Positions 1-7,950 of a stretch of DNA of 43,298 nt are shown one piece after another. A program made the position numbers and the translations under genes. The stretch's first letter is position 1. Each line of letters begins with the position of its first letter. A model generated the notes under the pieces. It searched no databases. It saw only the letters and a list, made by a program, of their open reading frames with translations, and was not told the origin of the DNA. Origin of the DNA: CAYPUG01 sp964413905 (GTDB lineage: Bacteria; Chloroflexota; Anaerolineae; JAADDB01); assembly GCA_964413905.1 (NCBI GenBank), contig CAYPUG010000006.1:1-43298 (forward strand), given 5' to 3'.

Positions 1-259
1 TGGCCACATTTTCCTCGCGGGCCAGGCGTTCCAACAGGTTGTCATCCACTCCCACGCGGACTTTGCCGTCGGCCAGCGCGATAGTCGCGGGGATCGCGCC
101 TTCCGCTCGAATGATGGCTTCCATTTCGCGAGCGATTTCCACGTTGCGCGGGTAGGGCAGCCCGTGTGCGATGACTGTGGATTCCAACGCGACGACGGGT
201 TTCCCCTGCGCCAGCGCTTCTGCCACAGGGGGCGCCACTTCAAATACCGATGTGTGCAT
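1..259 (-). CDS. psuG: Pseudouridine-5'-phosphate glycosidase, N-terminal part (cut by window edge)
   Basis: Only the first 86 residues lie in the window; the rest runs off the left edge. The translation of the reverse strand begins MHTSVFEVAPPV and contains VALESTVIAHGLPYPRN, a signature of the PsuG family, followed by the GAIPATIALADGKVRVGV block. PsuG reversibly splits pseudouridine 5'-phosphate into uracil and ribose 5-phosphate in the cytoplasm (family knowledge). The ATG at 257-259 is preceded by a good GAGGAGGTG ribosome binding site. It sits 15 bases after the stop of the upstream nitrilase-family gene, so the two are probably co-transcribed. I found it by translating the edge directly. 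No kinase partner (PsuK) is visible; it may lie outside the window. Confidence 0.9.
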   Translation of the reverse strand, partial: MHTSVFEVAPPVAEALAQGKPVVALESTVIAHGLPYPRNVEIAREMEAIIRAEGAIPATIALADGKVRVGVDDNLLERLAREENVA

Positions 260-274
260 CGGATATGCACCTCC

Positions 275-1054
275 TCAGTAATGGGATCGCCGGTCCTCTA
301 ACACAGGAATGCGTGATCGGGCGTGTGTTACCTCGTCCAAATCGATCGTGGTGGTGAGGATGACCTCTTGCTCTCCGCCTTCTATCAAAACCTCGCCCCA
401 GGGAGAGACCACCATCGAGTGCCCGGCAAAGTGAGTATCTCCGCTTGTCCCCACCCGGTTACACGCCAACATGAAGAGGGCGTTTTCGATGGCACGGGCT
501 TGGACCAGTGTACGCCAATGGTGCAACCGCGGGTGAGGCCACTCTGCGGGGAGGATGACCATTGAGGCTCCTTTCAGCGCGTAGGCCCGGAAGAGTTCCG
601 GAAACCGCACGTCGTAACAGATGCTCAGTCCGATTTTCCCCCAAGGAGAATTCACAAGGACCGGCTTCTCTCCCGCGTGCAAGTAACGGTGCTCATCCAT
701 GAGGCGGAACAGGTGCATCTTGCGGTACGAGGCCACCATGTCTCCTTTGGGGGACACGAGGTAGGCTGTGTTATAGATAGCGGAACCTCCCCGTTCCAAC
801 AGGGATCCGCTCAGCCAGATCTGGTGTTCTCGAGCCCATTCGCTCACCACACGAAACATCCCTTGGGTGATGGAGGACGCGTGAAGGGCGGCATGTTCCA
901 AGTCATAGCCGCTGGCCCAAAGTTCCGGCAGCACGACCAAGTCCGATCCCCGCCGGGCGGCTTCGACCACCAGGGTGCGGGCTCGTTCCCGATTTTGAGA
1001 CACATTTCCGACAGCAATGGACATCTGAACGAGTGAGACGGTGAGGCTGTTCAT
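275..1054 (-). CDS. Carbon-nitrogen hydrolase (nitrilase superfamily, omega-amidase-like)
   Basis: Cytoplasmic amidohydrolase of the nitrilase superfamily. The catalytic triad is visible, numbered from the ATG at 1054: Glu44 in LPELWASGY, Lys112 in YRKMHLF, and Cys146 in SICYDVRFPEL. The C-terminal PVLEDRR block is typical of the Nit2/YafV-type branch, whose members hydrolyse alpha-keto acid omega-amides, but the substrate cannot be fixed from sequence. Length, about 259 residues, is normal. An in-frame ATG at 1090 would add 12 residues and has its own AAGGA site, but the likely promoter would start transcription almost on top of that site, and homology begins at MNSLTVSLVQ, so I prefer 1054. 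The gene leads into psuG with a 15-base gap. Confidence 0.85.
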   Translation of the reverse strand: MNSLTVSLVQMSIAVGNVSQNRERARTLVVEAARRGSDLVVLPELWASGYDLEHAALHASSITQGMFRVVSEWAREHQIWLSGSLLERGGSAIYNTAYLVSPKGDMVASYRKMHLFRLMDEHRYLHAGEKPVLVNSPWGKIGLSICYDVRFPELFRAYALKGASMVILPAEWPHPRLHHWRTLVQARAIENALFMLACNRVGTSGDTHFAGHSMVVSPWGEVLIEGGEQEVILTTTIDLDEVTHARSRIPVLEDRRSHY

Positions 1055-1102
1055 GGTCCCTTTGTTGAACGGAGTATTTTTCTTTCCCATCCGGTTCCTT
1101 GT

Positions 1103-1130
1103 ATAATACCTTTGAAGTATGGGACATCAA
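1103..1130 (-). promoter_or_regulatory. Probable sigma-70 promoter of the nitrilase-psuG pair
   Basis: On the minus strand TTGATG (1125-1130) and TATTAT (1103-1108) are separated by 16 bases. The start point would fall around 1096, which makes the leader very short for the ATG at 1090 but normal for the ATG at 1054. The rest of the gap up to 1406 (about 300 bases before the next gene on the plus strand) shows no ORF, repeat or clear promoter to me. Confidence 0.5.
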
Positions 1131-1406
1131 AACGCGAGGCGCTCGCTCTCTTTCCATGTCACCCTTGAAATGTAAGCAGGGTTTTCGAGACCCTGCCGTG
1201 ATTGAGCGGCACCTGATTGACGGCCTAATCGCGTATTTTTGTGTACAAGAAGCGTTTTCCTTTCCTTCGTAAACCCATGCTCACATTGCGGAGTTTTGTC
1301 CGTCAAGCAGGTGGTTTTTTCGCTTCCTGATAGCCGCATCAAGGTGTTGCATTCCCAAAAGCAGCGGCCCCGTTGCAGGAGACAGATTTCCGAGAGGATA
1401 TGACGC

Positions 1407-2999
1407 ATGGATGAACATGCATTTGCCATTGTACACAAGGATGTGCTCTCGCCCCGATGGAGTGGGTACCTTTTTGTGGTCCTTCTTCTGGTGTACTTTT
1501 TCATTGGGGTCCACTATGTGTTGCAAACGCCTCTTTGGCAGGTGCCCGATGAGCCGGCTCACATGAACTATGTACTGCATGTAGCGCGAACGGGCACGTT
1601 CCCTGTGCTGCAACCGGGGGATTACGATGCCGACTATCTGGAACGCATTAAAGCCGCCAAGTTCCCGCCCGACATGTCTATCACGTCCATTCGCTATGAG
1701 TATCACCAACCGCCTTTGTATTACATTTTAGCTGCGGGCGTGGTGCGGTCTTTAGCCCCCCAGGTTCTGGTGGAATCTCCTTCGTTCGGCGTGTTAACCC
1801 GCGCGGTTCATGTAGTGCGCTTTTTCTCTCTGGCGCTCAGCCTGGGCATTCTGTACGCGACTTTTTTGATCACGCGTATTTTGTTTCCTTGGCAGCCCTC
1901 CCTCGCGTTGGCCGCGACCGCGCTGGTCGCGTTCATTCCCCAGCACGTGGCTATGATGAGCGGGGTGAACAACGATGTGATGGGGGAACTTGTGTTGGCT
2001 TTCTTCCTGTTGCAACTGGTGCGGGATATACAATCCACAAGTCCATCATCACGAGCGTGGGTGCGTCGGGGTATTCTTCTCGGCCTGGTACTTCTGGCCA
2101 AGACTACGGTATATGTGCCCGCGTTCCTTGCGCTGGGCGCTTTCCACCTCTTGCGGGCGACAGAGGTTCACCCCCGATCTCCCTGGCGTCGAGAAGTATT
2201 GGAGGGGGGGACAGAGGTTTTTGTGGGACTTCTTCTGGCATTGCCCTTTTTTGCCCACAATGTGAGCGCGTACGGGTGGCCGGATGTGCTGGGGTGGAGA
2301 CGTCACGCGGCCATCGTGGTAGGACAGCCAACAACCTCCGAGTACATCGCTCAACACGGTTGGGTCGCGTACTTACACCGAGCCGTTACCTGGACGTTCC
2401 GCTCTTTCTGGGGACAGTTTGGGTGGATGGGGGTGTTCATGGACGCGCGGGTATACAAAGTGTTGGCGTATTTCACGGCCTTGCTCTTCATTGGCATTGG
2501 GGTGTTTCTCCTGCACGGGTGTCGTCCTCGGTTAGAACGGCTGATTCTGAGGAAGAAGACGCTATCTCCCGAATGTTTGACCGAATACCAACATAACGGC
2601 TTGGGCGTCCTTTCCGCGGCCGCGGTAGGCACGTGGATCGCCTACCTCGGTTACAACATCACGTTCTTGCAGCATCAGGGACGGTATCTGTTTACCGGGC
2701 TGGTGCCCTTGGCGGTGATTTCTATTCCGGGCATTTGGATTCTCTTGGATCCACGGCAAGCGCGTCGGGCAATGACCGTTTCCGCATTGCTGGGGTGGTT
2801 GGCGTTGGGGCTGGCCCTGGCGAACATCGCGGGATTTGACCGTTGGGACGCGTTGACACTGTTTGGCATGGCGTTTTGGTTTGGTCTGGCCGAAAAATTC
2901 CCCCGCTGGCGTCCTCTGTGGCTGGGATTGCCCTTTATGGGCCTGGCCCTGTTGGATGGTGTAGCCTTGTATCAATTTATTCTCCCCGCGTTAACGTAG
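1407..2999 (+). CDS. Multi-pass membrane protein, GT-C glycosyltransferase-like (GT39/DUF2142 type)
   Basis: A 530-residue polytopic membrane protein. After a first membrane segment (about 20-38) comes LWQVPDEPAHMNYV (residues 44-57), in which the acidic pair Asp48-Glu49 matches the first-loop catalytic motif of GT-C enzymes. Then comes YEYHQPPLYYI (98-107), the HxPPLYY block shared by DUF2142 and ArnT/PMT-like families. About ten further hydrophobic segments follow. GT-C proteins transfer sugars from lipid-linked donors on the outer face of the membrane (family knowledge); donor and acceptor are unknown here. The ATG at 1407 has GAGAGG about 8 bases upstream. The next gene starts four bases after the stop, so the two are probably translated from one message. 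Confidence 0.7.
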   Translation: MDEHAFAIVHKDVLSPRWSGYLFVVLLLVYFFIGVHYVLQTPLWQVPDEPAHMNYVLHVARTGTFPVLQPGDYDADYLERIKAAKFPPDMSITSIRYEYHQPPLYYILAAGVVRSLAPQVLVESPSFGVLTRAVHVVRFFSLALSLGILYATFLITRILFPWQPSLALAATALVAFIPQHVAMMSGVNNDVMGELVLAFFLLQLVRDIQSTSPSSRAWVRRGILLGLVLLAKTTVYVPAFLALGAFHLLRATEVHPRSPWRREVLEGGTEVFVGLLLALPFFAHNVSAYGWPDVLGWRRHAAIVVGQPTTSEYIAQHGWVAYLHRAVTWTFRSFWGQFGWMGVFMDARVYKVLAYFTALLFIGIGVFLLHGCRPRLERLILRKKTLSPECLTEYQHNGLGVLSAAAVGTWIAYLGYNITFLQHQGRYLFTGLVPLAVISIPGIWILLDPRQARRAMTVSALLGWLALGLALANIAGFDRWDALTLFGMAFWFGLAEKFPRWRPLWLGLPFMGLALLDGVALYQFILPALT

Positions 3000-3003
3000 A
3001 TGT

Positions 3004-3936
3004 GTGAGCGTGATGCGGGTCTTGTTTCTCTTTTTGGACGGTGTTGGTCTGGGCGAACCCGATGCGTATGTGAATCCTTGGTGTGCGGCCTCCTTGCCCA
3101 CGCTGCGATCCCTACTCGGAGGACGCATTCCTTCCTTAGAGCACCCGTATGTGGTGACTTCTGACGCGGTGCTGTATCCTACCGATGCAACCGGCGGCGT
3201 GACCGGTCTTCCCCAAAGTGCTACGGGCCAGGCCAGTCTCTTAACGGGGGTGAACGTGCCCGCGCTTGTGGGCGAACATTACGGCCCCCGTCCGGACCGG
3301 CGTATTCGACCTTTGCTGGAGCGAGATACCTTCTTGCTCTCGGCCCTCAAGGCAGGAAAGCGCGTGGCCTTTGCCAACGCATATCCCCCCCGTTTCTTCC
3401 AACAGGTGGATTCAGGACGTCGCTTGCCCGGCGCCCTGCCTTATGCTGCCCGGTCTGCAGGTATACGCTTGCGCACGGCAGCGGATCTGGCCGCGGGGCG
3501 TGCGTTCAGCGTGGATTACACCAATCAGGTCTGGCGTGAGCAGCTGGGCTTCCCCCACATGCCGGTGTGGACCCCCCGAGAAGCCGGACGGCGGTTCGCG
3601 ATGTGGGCTCAGGCGTACGATTTGGTGGTGGTAGACCAGTGGGCCACGGACATGGCTGGTCACCGTCGGGATTGGGAGATGGCGGTCACGTTATTGGAGC
3701 GATTTGACGCGTTTTTGAACGGGATTGTGGAAACGATTGATCTGGCCTCTACAGTAGTTCTTGTGACCAGTGACCATGGGAACCTGGAGGACATGCGTAC
3801 CCGACGCCATACCCGAAACCCTGTATTCACCCTGATAATCGGGCCCTGGCGCGTTTTGGGCAATGGGCGAGTGGAGCATCTCTATCAGGTACGGACGGTG
3901 GTAGAACGGGCGTTGGCCATTGAGCGGACCGACTAA
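3004..3936 (+). CDS. Alkaline-phosphatase-superfamily metalloenzyme (phosphoglycerate mutase/phosphopentomutase-like)
   Basis: A cytoplasmic protein of 310 residues with the metal-binding pattern of the alkaline phosphatase superfamily. LFLDGVGLG (9-17) carries the first Asp. TGLPQSATGQASLLTG (67-82) contains the Ser/Thr nucleophile region. DMAGHRRD gives an Asp-x-x-Gly-His pair. TSDHGNLED followed by the HTRNP block supplies the last ligands. This layout resembles phosphoglycerate-mutase-like and phosphopentomutase-like enzymes, but it is shorter than either and its substrate is unknown. Starts possible at GTG 3004, GTG 3010 or ATG 3013; no strong Shine-Dalgarno separates it from the preceding gene, suggesting translational coupling. 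A long hairpin terminator follows the stop. Confidence 0.7.
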   Translation: MSVMRVLFLFLDGVGLGEPDAYVNPWCAASLPTLRSLLGGRIPSLEHPYVVTSDAVLYPTDATGGVTGLPQSATGQASLLTGVNVPALVGEHYGPRPDRRIRPLLERDTFLLSALKAGKRVAFANAYPPRFFQQVDSGRRLPGALPYAARSAGIRLRTAADLAAGRAFSVDYTNQVWREQLGFPHMPVWTPREAGRRFAMWAQAYDLVVVDQWATDMAGHRRDWEMAVTLLERFDAFLNGIVETIDLASTVVLVTSDHGNLEDMRTRRHTRNPVFTLIIGPWRVLGNGRVEHLYQVRTVVERALAIERTD

Positions 3937-3977
3937 TACATCGTGTTCCACGGATTTCCGCGTAATAAGAGGACGAC

Positions 3978-4021
3978 ATGCGTGTGAGGTTGGCTCCTGC
4001 GACGGCCAACCTCACACGCAT
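3978..4021. terminator. Bidirectional terminator hairpin
   Basis: A perfect 17-bp stem (3978-3994 paired with 4005-4021) with a 10-base loop lies between two convergent genes. Pyrimidine-rich sequence with T runs follows on the plus strand. It can end transcription of both the metalloenzyme gene (plus) and the UMF1 transporter gene (minus). Confidence 0.8.
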
Positions 4022-4073
4022 CTTCTCTTTTCCTTTTAAAATCTAGGTGTACCCGCGACGTGCAGGCTTCGCC

Positions 4074-5396
4074 TTACGCCAACCCCAAGAGCCGATCCTC
4101 CTCTTGGGCCACACGAATGCCTTCTTCCACGTTGACCCGGGTAAGGAGTAATCCCCCGGCAATGAAGAAGGCGACCAGCGCGAGGATGGATAGTCGACTG
4201 GAGCCGGCCAACCCACCGATAAACGCGAAAAGTGCAGGCCCCACAATGCCCGCGAATTTGCTGGACACATCGTAGAAGCCGAAGAACTCTGCGCTCTTTG
4301 CCTTTGGCGTGAGTCGTCCGTACAGGGAGCGGCTTAACGCTTGTGTCCCCCCCTGGACCATCGAGACGAGCACGGCCAGGATCCAGAAGTGAATAGGCGC
4401 GCTCATAAAGTATCCCCCGATAGCAATGAGCGTGTAGATGATCAAGCCAAAGAGGATAGCCGGTTTTGCTCCGACCTTTTGGCCGATGCGTCCGTAGATC
4501 AAGGAGAAGGGAACACCCAGGAATTGCACAAGCAGCAGGGAGCCGATAAGGTGGGTCTCCCCAATGCCGATCTCCGCGCCGTAGATGGTCGCCATAGTGA
4601 TAATGGTGCCGATGCCGTCATTGTACAGCCAGAACGCGACGAGGAATTTGACCAACTCGTCGAACTTGCGAATCTCGCGGAACGTGTGAGCCAAACGTTG
4701 GAACGCAGCCTTCACCGGATGTTTCAGGCTCTCCCCCTCTTCTAAAACATGAGGCGGTTCGGGGACAACCCGCATAATGGGAATAGAAAACACGGCCCAC
4801 CAAACGGCCACGCTCACAAAAGAAAGGCGGGTGGCTATTTCCGCGTTGGGGATGTGGAAAAGTTCGGGTTTCATAATCCAGGCCAAGTTTAAGGCCAGAA
4901 GTAGGCCGCCACCCAAGTAACCCAACGCGTACCCTTTGGCCGACACGTAATCGATATCCTCCGGGCGGGCGATGTGAGGGAGGAGGGAGTCGTAAAAGAT
5001 GTTGGCGGCCGCAAACCCGTATCGCCCGACAATGTACAGCAGAGACGCGGCCAGCCAATCCCCGGTACTCACAAAGTACAAGAGGGCTGTGGCCAAAATG
5101 CCCAAAGAGGCGAACGCACCAAGAAAACGTTTTTTGGCGCCGCTGTGGTCGGCCATAGCGCCCAAGACCGGGGCAGAAAGTGCGATGAGTAACATGGCAA
5201 TTGTGTTGGTGTATCCCCACTTACTGCTGGCCGCGACTCGGGGCATATCCTTGGCGATGACCGTGCTGTAGAACACGGGGAGGACGGCGGCCATAATCGT
5301 GGTGGCAAACGCGGAGTTCGCCCAGTCATACATAACCCACGCGTTGATGATACGCTTATAGGTGCGCTCATCCACCTGATCGGCAATCGTGTTCAT
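4074..5396 (-). CDS. UMF1/Atg22-type major facilitator transporter
   Basis: A 440-residue inner-membrane transporter with about twelve hydrophobic segments. The N-terminal YDWANSAFATTIMAAVLPVFY is the hallmark of the UMF1 (unknown major facilitator 1) family related to yeast vacuolar Atg22. Further MFS features are seen in GAMADHSGAKKRFLG and LIYGRIGQKVGAKPA, cytoplasmic loops after membrane segments 2 and 8. Atg22 effluxes amino acids from the vacuole; the bacterial substrates are not established. The start at 5396 is supported by GAGGAGC six bases upstream; an ATG further upstream (5456) would run through a hairpin. The acyl-CoA synthetase gene is upstream on the same strand, separated by a hairpin. 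Confidence 0.88.
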   Translation of the reverse strand: MNTIADQVDERTYKRIINAWVMYDWANSAFATTIMAAVLPVFYSTVIAKDMPRVAASSKWGYTNTIAMLLIALSAPVLGAMADHSGAKKRFLGAFASLGILATALLYFVSTGDWLAASLLYIVGRYGFAAANIFYDSLLPHIARPEDIDYVSAKGYALGYLGGGLLLALNLAWIMKPELFHIPNAEIATRLSFVSVAVWWAVFSIPIMRVVPEPPHVLEEGESLKHPVKAAFQRLAHTFREIRKFDELVKFLVAFWLYNDGIGTIITMATIYGAEIGIGETHLIGSLLLVQFLGVPFSLIYGRIGQKVGAKPAILFGLIIYTLIAIGGYFMSAPIHFWILAVLVSMVQGGTQALSRSLYGRLTPKAKSAEFFGFYDVSSKFAGIVGPALFAFIGGLAGSSRLSILALVAFFIAGGLLLTRVNVEEGIRVAQEEDRLLGLA

Positions 5397-5429
5397 TGTG
5401 CTCCTCACCGGTGTGGGATAGAGGGGGAC

Positions 5430-5462
5430 AGAGGTGTGACCGCAGGAAGCGATCACACCTCT
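5430..5462. terminator. Hairpin between acyl-CoA synthetase and transporter genes
   Basis: A 10-bp perfect stem (5430-5439 with 5453-5462), extended by a CGC/GCG pair across one mismatch, follows the stop of the synthetase gene on the minus strand. The downstream tract on the minus strand is C-rich rather than T-rich, so termination may be partial. The T run (GTTATTTT) is on the plus side. Confidence 0.5.
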
Positions 5463-5468
5463 GTTATT

Positions 5469-7199
5469 TTAGGCCTTCTTTTGCTGTTCTGCCAATTTGC
5501 GGCGTTCTTCCTCGACCAATACCCGCCGGAGCAGTTTCCCCACTTGGCTCTTGGGCAACTCGCTGCGGAATTCCACCAACTTAGGCACTTTGTAGGGGGC
5601 CAGATATTGACGGCAGAATTCGATGATCTCTTCCTCGGTGGCTTGTTCGCCTTCCTTCAGTACGATGTACGCCTTTACCGTCTCGCCACGATACGGGTCG
5701 GGAACACCGGCGACTACGGCTTCCAACACCTTCGGGTGCTTGTAGAGAACTTCTTCCACCTCGCGCGGGATGATGTTGTAGCCGCTGGCAATGATGATGT
5801 CCTTCTTGCGATCCACAATGTAGAAATATCCTTCCTCGTCCATGCGGGCGATATCGCCGGTGTGCAGCCAACCTTCTTTGTCCAACGCGATCTTTGTTTC
5901 CTCGGGCCGATTCCAGTAGCCCTTCATCACCTGAGGACCTTTCACGCACAGTTCCCCTACTTCGCCCGCGGGCAGTGGTTCACCCGTGTTTAAGTCCACG
6001 ATGCGTGCGTCCGTGCTGGGGAAGGGCAGCCCGATGGAACCGGCCTTGCGTTTCCCGTAGATGGGATTGCTGTGGGTGACCGGGGAGGCTTCGGTAAGGC
6101 CGTATCCTTCCACCAGGCGACCGCCGGTGATTTCTTCGAATTTCTTTTGGATTTCCACGGGCAGGGCCATGGCGCCACTGATGCACGCTTCCACACTGCT
6201 TAGATCGTACTTGTGCACCTCCGGGTGATTGACGATCGCGGTGTACATGGTCGGTACCCCCGGAAAGATGTCACATCGTTCCTCGTGGATGGCTTTCATC
6301 ACCACATCGATGGGGCGCGGGTTCGGGAGAAGAATCACCGTGCCGCCGGTGTAAATCCCGAAAAGCAAGGCGACGGTCATGCCGTACACGTGGAAGAAGG
6401 GGAGGGCCCCCATCACCTTCGCCTGTCCCCGTCGGACGGTGGGAATCCAGGATGCGACTTGGATGGCATTCGCCACCAGGTTGCGGTGTGTGAGCATCGC
6501 GGCTTTGGGCACGCCGGTGGTGCCTCCGGTGTATTGGAAGAGGGCCACATCCTCGTGATCGACGTGGACCGGTTCGGGCTGCGTGCCCAGACTCATAAAT
6601 GTGCGCCAGTGGTACACACCGTTGCCCTCGGGCACATCCACCATCATCTTCTCCTTACGTAACGTCCTTTCAGTCAGCCCTTTGAAGAGGCCACCAATGT
6701 ACTCGACGATATCGGTGATAATCACTTTATTCGTGGGTACCCGCTCGCGTATAGCTTGCCAGCGTTCGTAAAACGGACTCAGCATGACGATGGTTTCCGC
6801 TCCCGAGTCCTTCAACTGGTGTTCCAATTCATGGGGGGTGTACGTCGGATTGGTGTTGACGACGATGGCCCCGGCCTTCAACGCGCCAAAGAACGCGATA
6901 ACAAATTGGGGTGTGTTGGGCAGCATAACGGCCACCCGTTCTCCTTTTTTGACACCCAACTTTTGTAGGCCGGCGGCAAAGCGGTTCACTTCGGCCTGGA
7001 GATCGCGGTACGTCAACACGGCCTGGATGCGCAACCCCAAGGGAAGATACCGGAGCGGCATCTTGAGGGCCGGTTGTCCGGGAAAGTCTGTGGCCGAACG
7101 GTCCAGGAACGCGTACAAGGGAATGGGGGGGATGTCAACAGTCGGTGGGACTCCTTCGTCATAGAAAGCCAACCAGGGCTTTTCGGCGGTCGTTGCCAT
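5469..7199 (-). CDS. fadD: Long-chain fatty-acid--CoA ligase (AMP-forming)
   Basis: A 576-residue member of the ANL adenylating superfamily that activates fatty acids to acyl-CoA through an acyl-AMP intermediate. The phosphate-binding loop YTGGTTGVPK is at 223-232, the adenine/acyl site motif EGYGLTEASP at 364-373, the hinge and core motif GWLHTGDIARMDEEGYFYIVDRKKDII around 443-469, and the catalytic lysine is Lys555 in PKSQVGKLLRR. Length and motif order fit FadD-like long- or medium-chain ligases. A strong AAAGGAGG lies seven bases before the ATG. No neighbouring beta-oxidation genes are visible, so degradation versus lipid remodelling is open. Symbol given by family resemblance only. Confidence 0.88.
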   Translation of the reverse strand: MATTAEKPWLAFYDEGVPPTVDIPPIPLYAFLDRSATDFPGQPALKMPLRYLPLGLRIQAVLTYRDLQAEVNRFAAGLQKLGVKKGERVAVMLPNTPQFVIAFFGALKAGAIVVNTNPTYTPHELEHQLKDSGAETIVMLSPFYERWQAIRERVPTNKVIITDIVEYIGGLFKGLTERTLRKEKMMVDVPEGNGVYHWRTFMSLGTQPEPVHVDHEDVALFQYTGGTTGVPKAAMLTHRNLVANAIQVASWIPTVRRGQAKVMGALPFFHVYGMTVALLFGIYTGGTVILLPNPRPIDVVMKAIHEERCDIFPGVPTMYTAIVNHPEVHKYDLSSVEACISGAMALPVEIQKKFEEITGGRLVEGYGLTEASPVTHSNPIYGKRKAGSIGLPFPSTDARIVDLNTGEPLPAGEVGELCVKGPQVMKGYWNRPEETKIALDKEGWLHTGDIARMDEEGYFYIVDRKKDIIIASGYNIIPREVEEVLYKHPKVLEAVVAGVPDPYRGETVKAYIVLKEGEQATEEEIIEFCRQYLAPYKVPKLVEFRSELPKSQVGKLLRRVLVEEERRKLAEQQKKA

Positions 7200-7333
7200 T
7201 GCGCTTCCTCCTTTGGTGGATGGTGGATTCTTACGTCAAAGCCGATGAGCGATCACTCCGACCATGTGCTTCCTTGACGCGAAATACGGAGTTTACAGGG
7301 TTTTGCAGAGAACGAACCCCCAGGGTCAGACGA

Positions 7334-7370
7334 GTAGGCGAAGGTATTGCCTTCGCCTATCAACGGCCTT
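7334..7370. repeat. Palindromic interspersed element, copy 1
   Basis: A 10-bp perfect stem (7335-7344 with 7350-7359, loop of five) followed by ACGGCCTT. A related sequence with the same borders, GTAGGCGA at the left and ACGGCCTT at the right, occurs at 32294-32333. This suggests a dispersed REP-like element rather than only a terminator. It lies in the gene-free interval upstream of the acyl-CoA synthetase gene. Confidence 0.5.
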
Positions 7371-7458
7371 CTAAAAAGGACATGCTACGGCTCAAGGGCC
7401 GCTATGATGTTTTCACCTGTGAGACTGTTGGAAAGTCCTGCGCAGTTTGTAATGTCTA

Positions 7459-7488
7459 TTGACAAAAGGCCTCGTGCCTCGTTATAAT
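7459..7488 (+). promoter_or_regulatory. Consensus sigma-70 promoter
   Basis: Perfect TTGACA (7459-7464) and perfect TATAAT (7483-7488) with an 18-base spacer, one of the two best promoters in the window. Transcription would start near 7495. The next convincing start codon on this strand is at 7951, so about 450 bases would be untranslated or make a separate RNA. Confidence 0.85.
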
Positions 7489-7494
7489 GTCATA

Positions 7495-7640
7495 GGCCGT
7501 TTGGCCGACAATACTTCGTGCGTGTGGTCTAATGAACCGACACATCGCGTTTTATGGTCCTTGGCGAGTTTTCCCGCCCCCATTTGGGTCAGGGCACATA
7601 CGTGGAGTGTTGTCAGACCCGTGACGTGTCGGTCCCTCCG
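7495..7640 (+). ncRNA. Putative structured RNA behind a consensus promoter
   Basis: No credible coding sequence follows the strong promoter, but the first 140 bases can fold. An 8-bp perfect closing helix (7536-7543 with 7626-7633) encloses a GGCGAG/CCCGCC hairpin with a TTTT loop (7563-7578) and a second hairpin closed by GGGTC/GACCC (7586-7590 with 7616-7620), giving a three-way junction. A small GGCC hairpin lies at the 5' end, and further hairpins follow around 7715-7740 and 7808-7820. I do not recognise tmRNA, RNase P RNA, SRP RNA or 6S RNA signatures. It may be an independent small RNA or a leader of the gene at 7951. The 3' end is unknown and the boundary given is nominal. Confidence 0.35.
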
Positions 7641-7825
7641 ATGGTAAAGGATGGACTTTATTCCCCACTTTTTATTGTGCAGGTTTGTGTTCGGTCGGTG
7701 TTTACGGCCCGTTCCGCCGGGACGACTCATTGTCCGGCAGGATGGTTTCACAAGCGTAGCCCGCAGTTGTCAACAGCCGGGTTGTCCGGGCCTTTGCAAG
7801 TGCGGCATCGAGATGCGGTTGTCAT

Positions 7826-7898
7826 AGCGGCGCCGGGCCGCCGCATTCCAAAAGTGTTATGAAAGCGGCGCCGGGTCGCCGCATTCCAAAAGTGTCAT
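7826..7898. repeat. Tandem pair of 35-base GC-rich palindromic repeats
   Basis: Two copies of a 35-base unit (7826-7860 and 7864-7898, period 38) differ at only two positions. Each begins with a GCGGC...GCCGC inverted repeat and ends with an identical CATTCCAAAAGTGT tail. The form, a short palindrome with a conserved flank in tandem, resembles REP elements. The pair ends about 50 bases before the start codon at 7951. Confidence 0.75.
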
Positions 7899-7950
7899 TC
7901 AAGTGGCTATGAGAGATGTTCGTCGTTTAAAGGCAGAAGAGAAAAGGTCC

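Noticed and set aside
1102..1107. Plus-strand TATAAT as promoter of the gene at 1407
   Set aside because: No usable -35 at proper distance and 300 bases from the start codon; the same sequence serves better as a minus-strand -10.
1889..2596. 235-residue open frame inside the GT-C gene
   Set aside because: A different-frame shadow of a well-supported membrane protein, rich in Arg/Gly/Ser as shadows typically are, with no start signal.
5397..5456. Twenty-residue N-terminal extension of the UMF1 transporter
   Set aside because: The extension is translated through a hairpin and lacks a ribosome binding site, while the ATG at 5396 has a good one and fits homologues.
7554..7862. 102-residue open frame in the gene-free interval
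   Set aside because: No ribosome binding site, odd composition, and it runs through the palindromic repeats; the RNA-structure explanation fits better.
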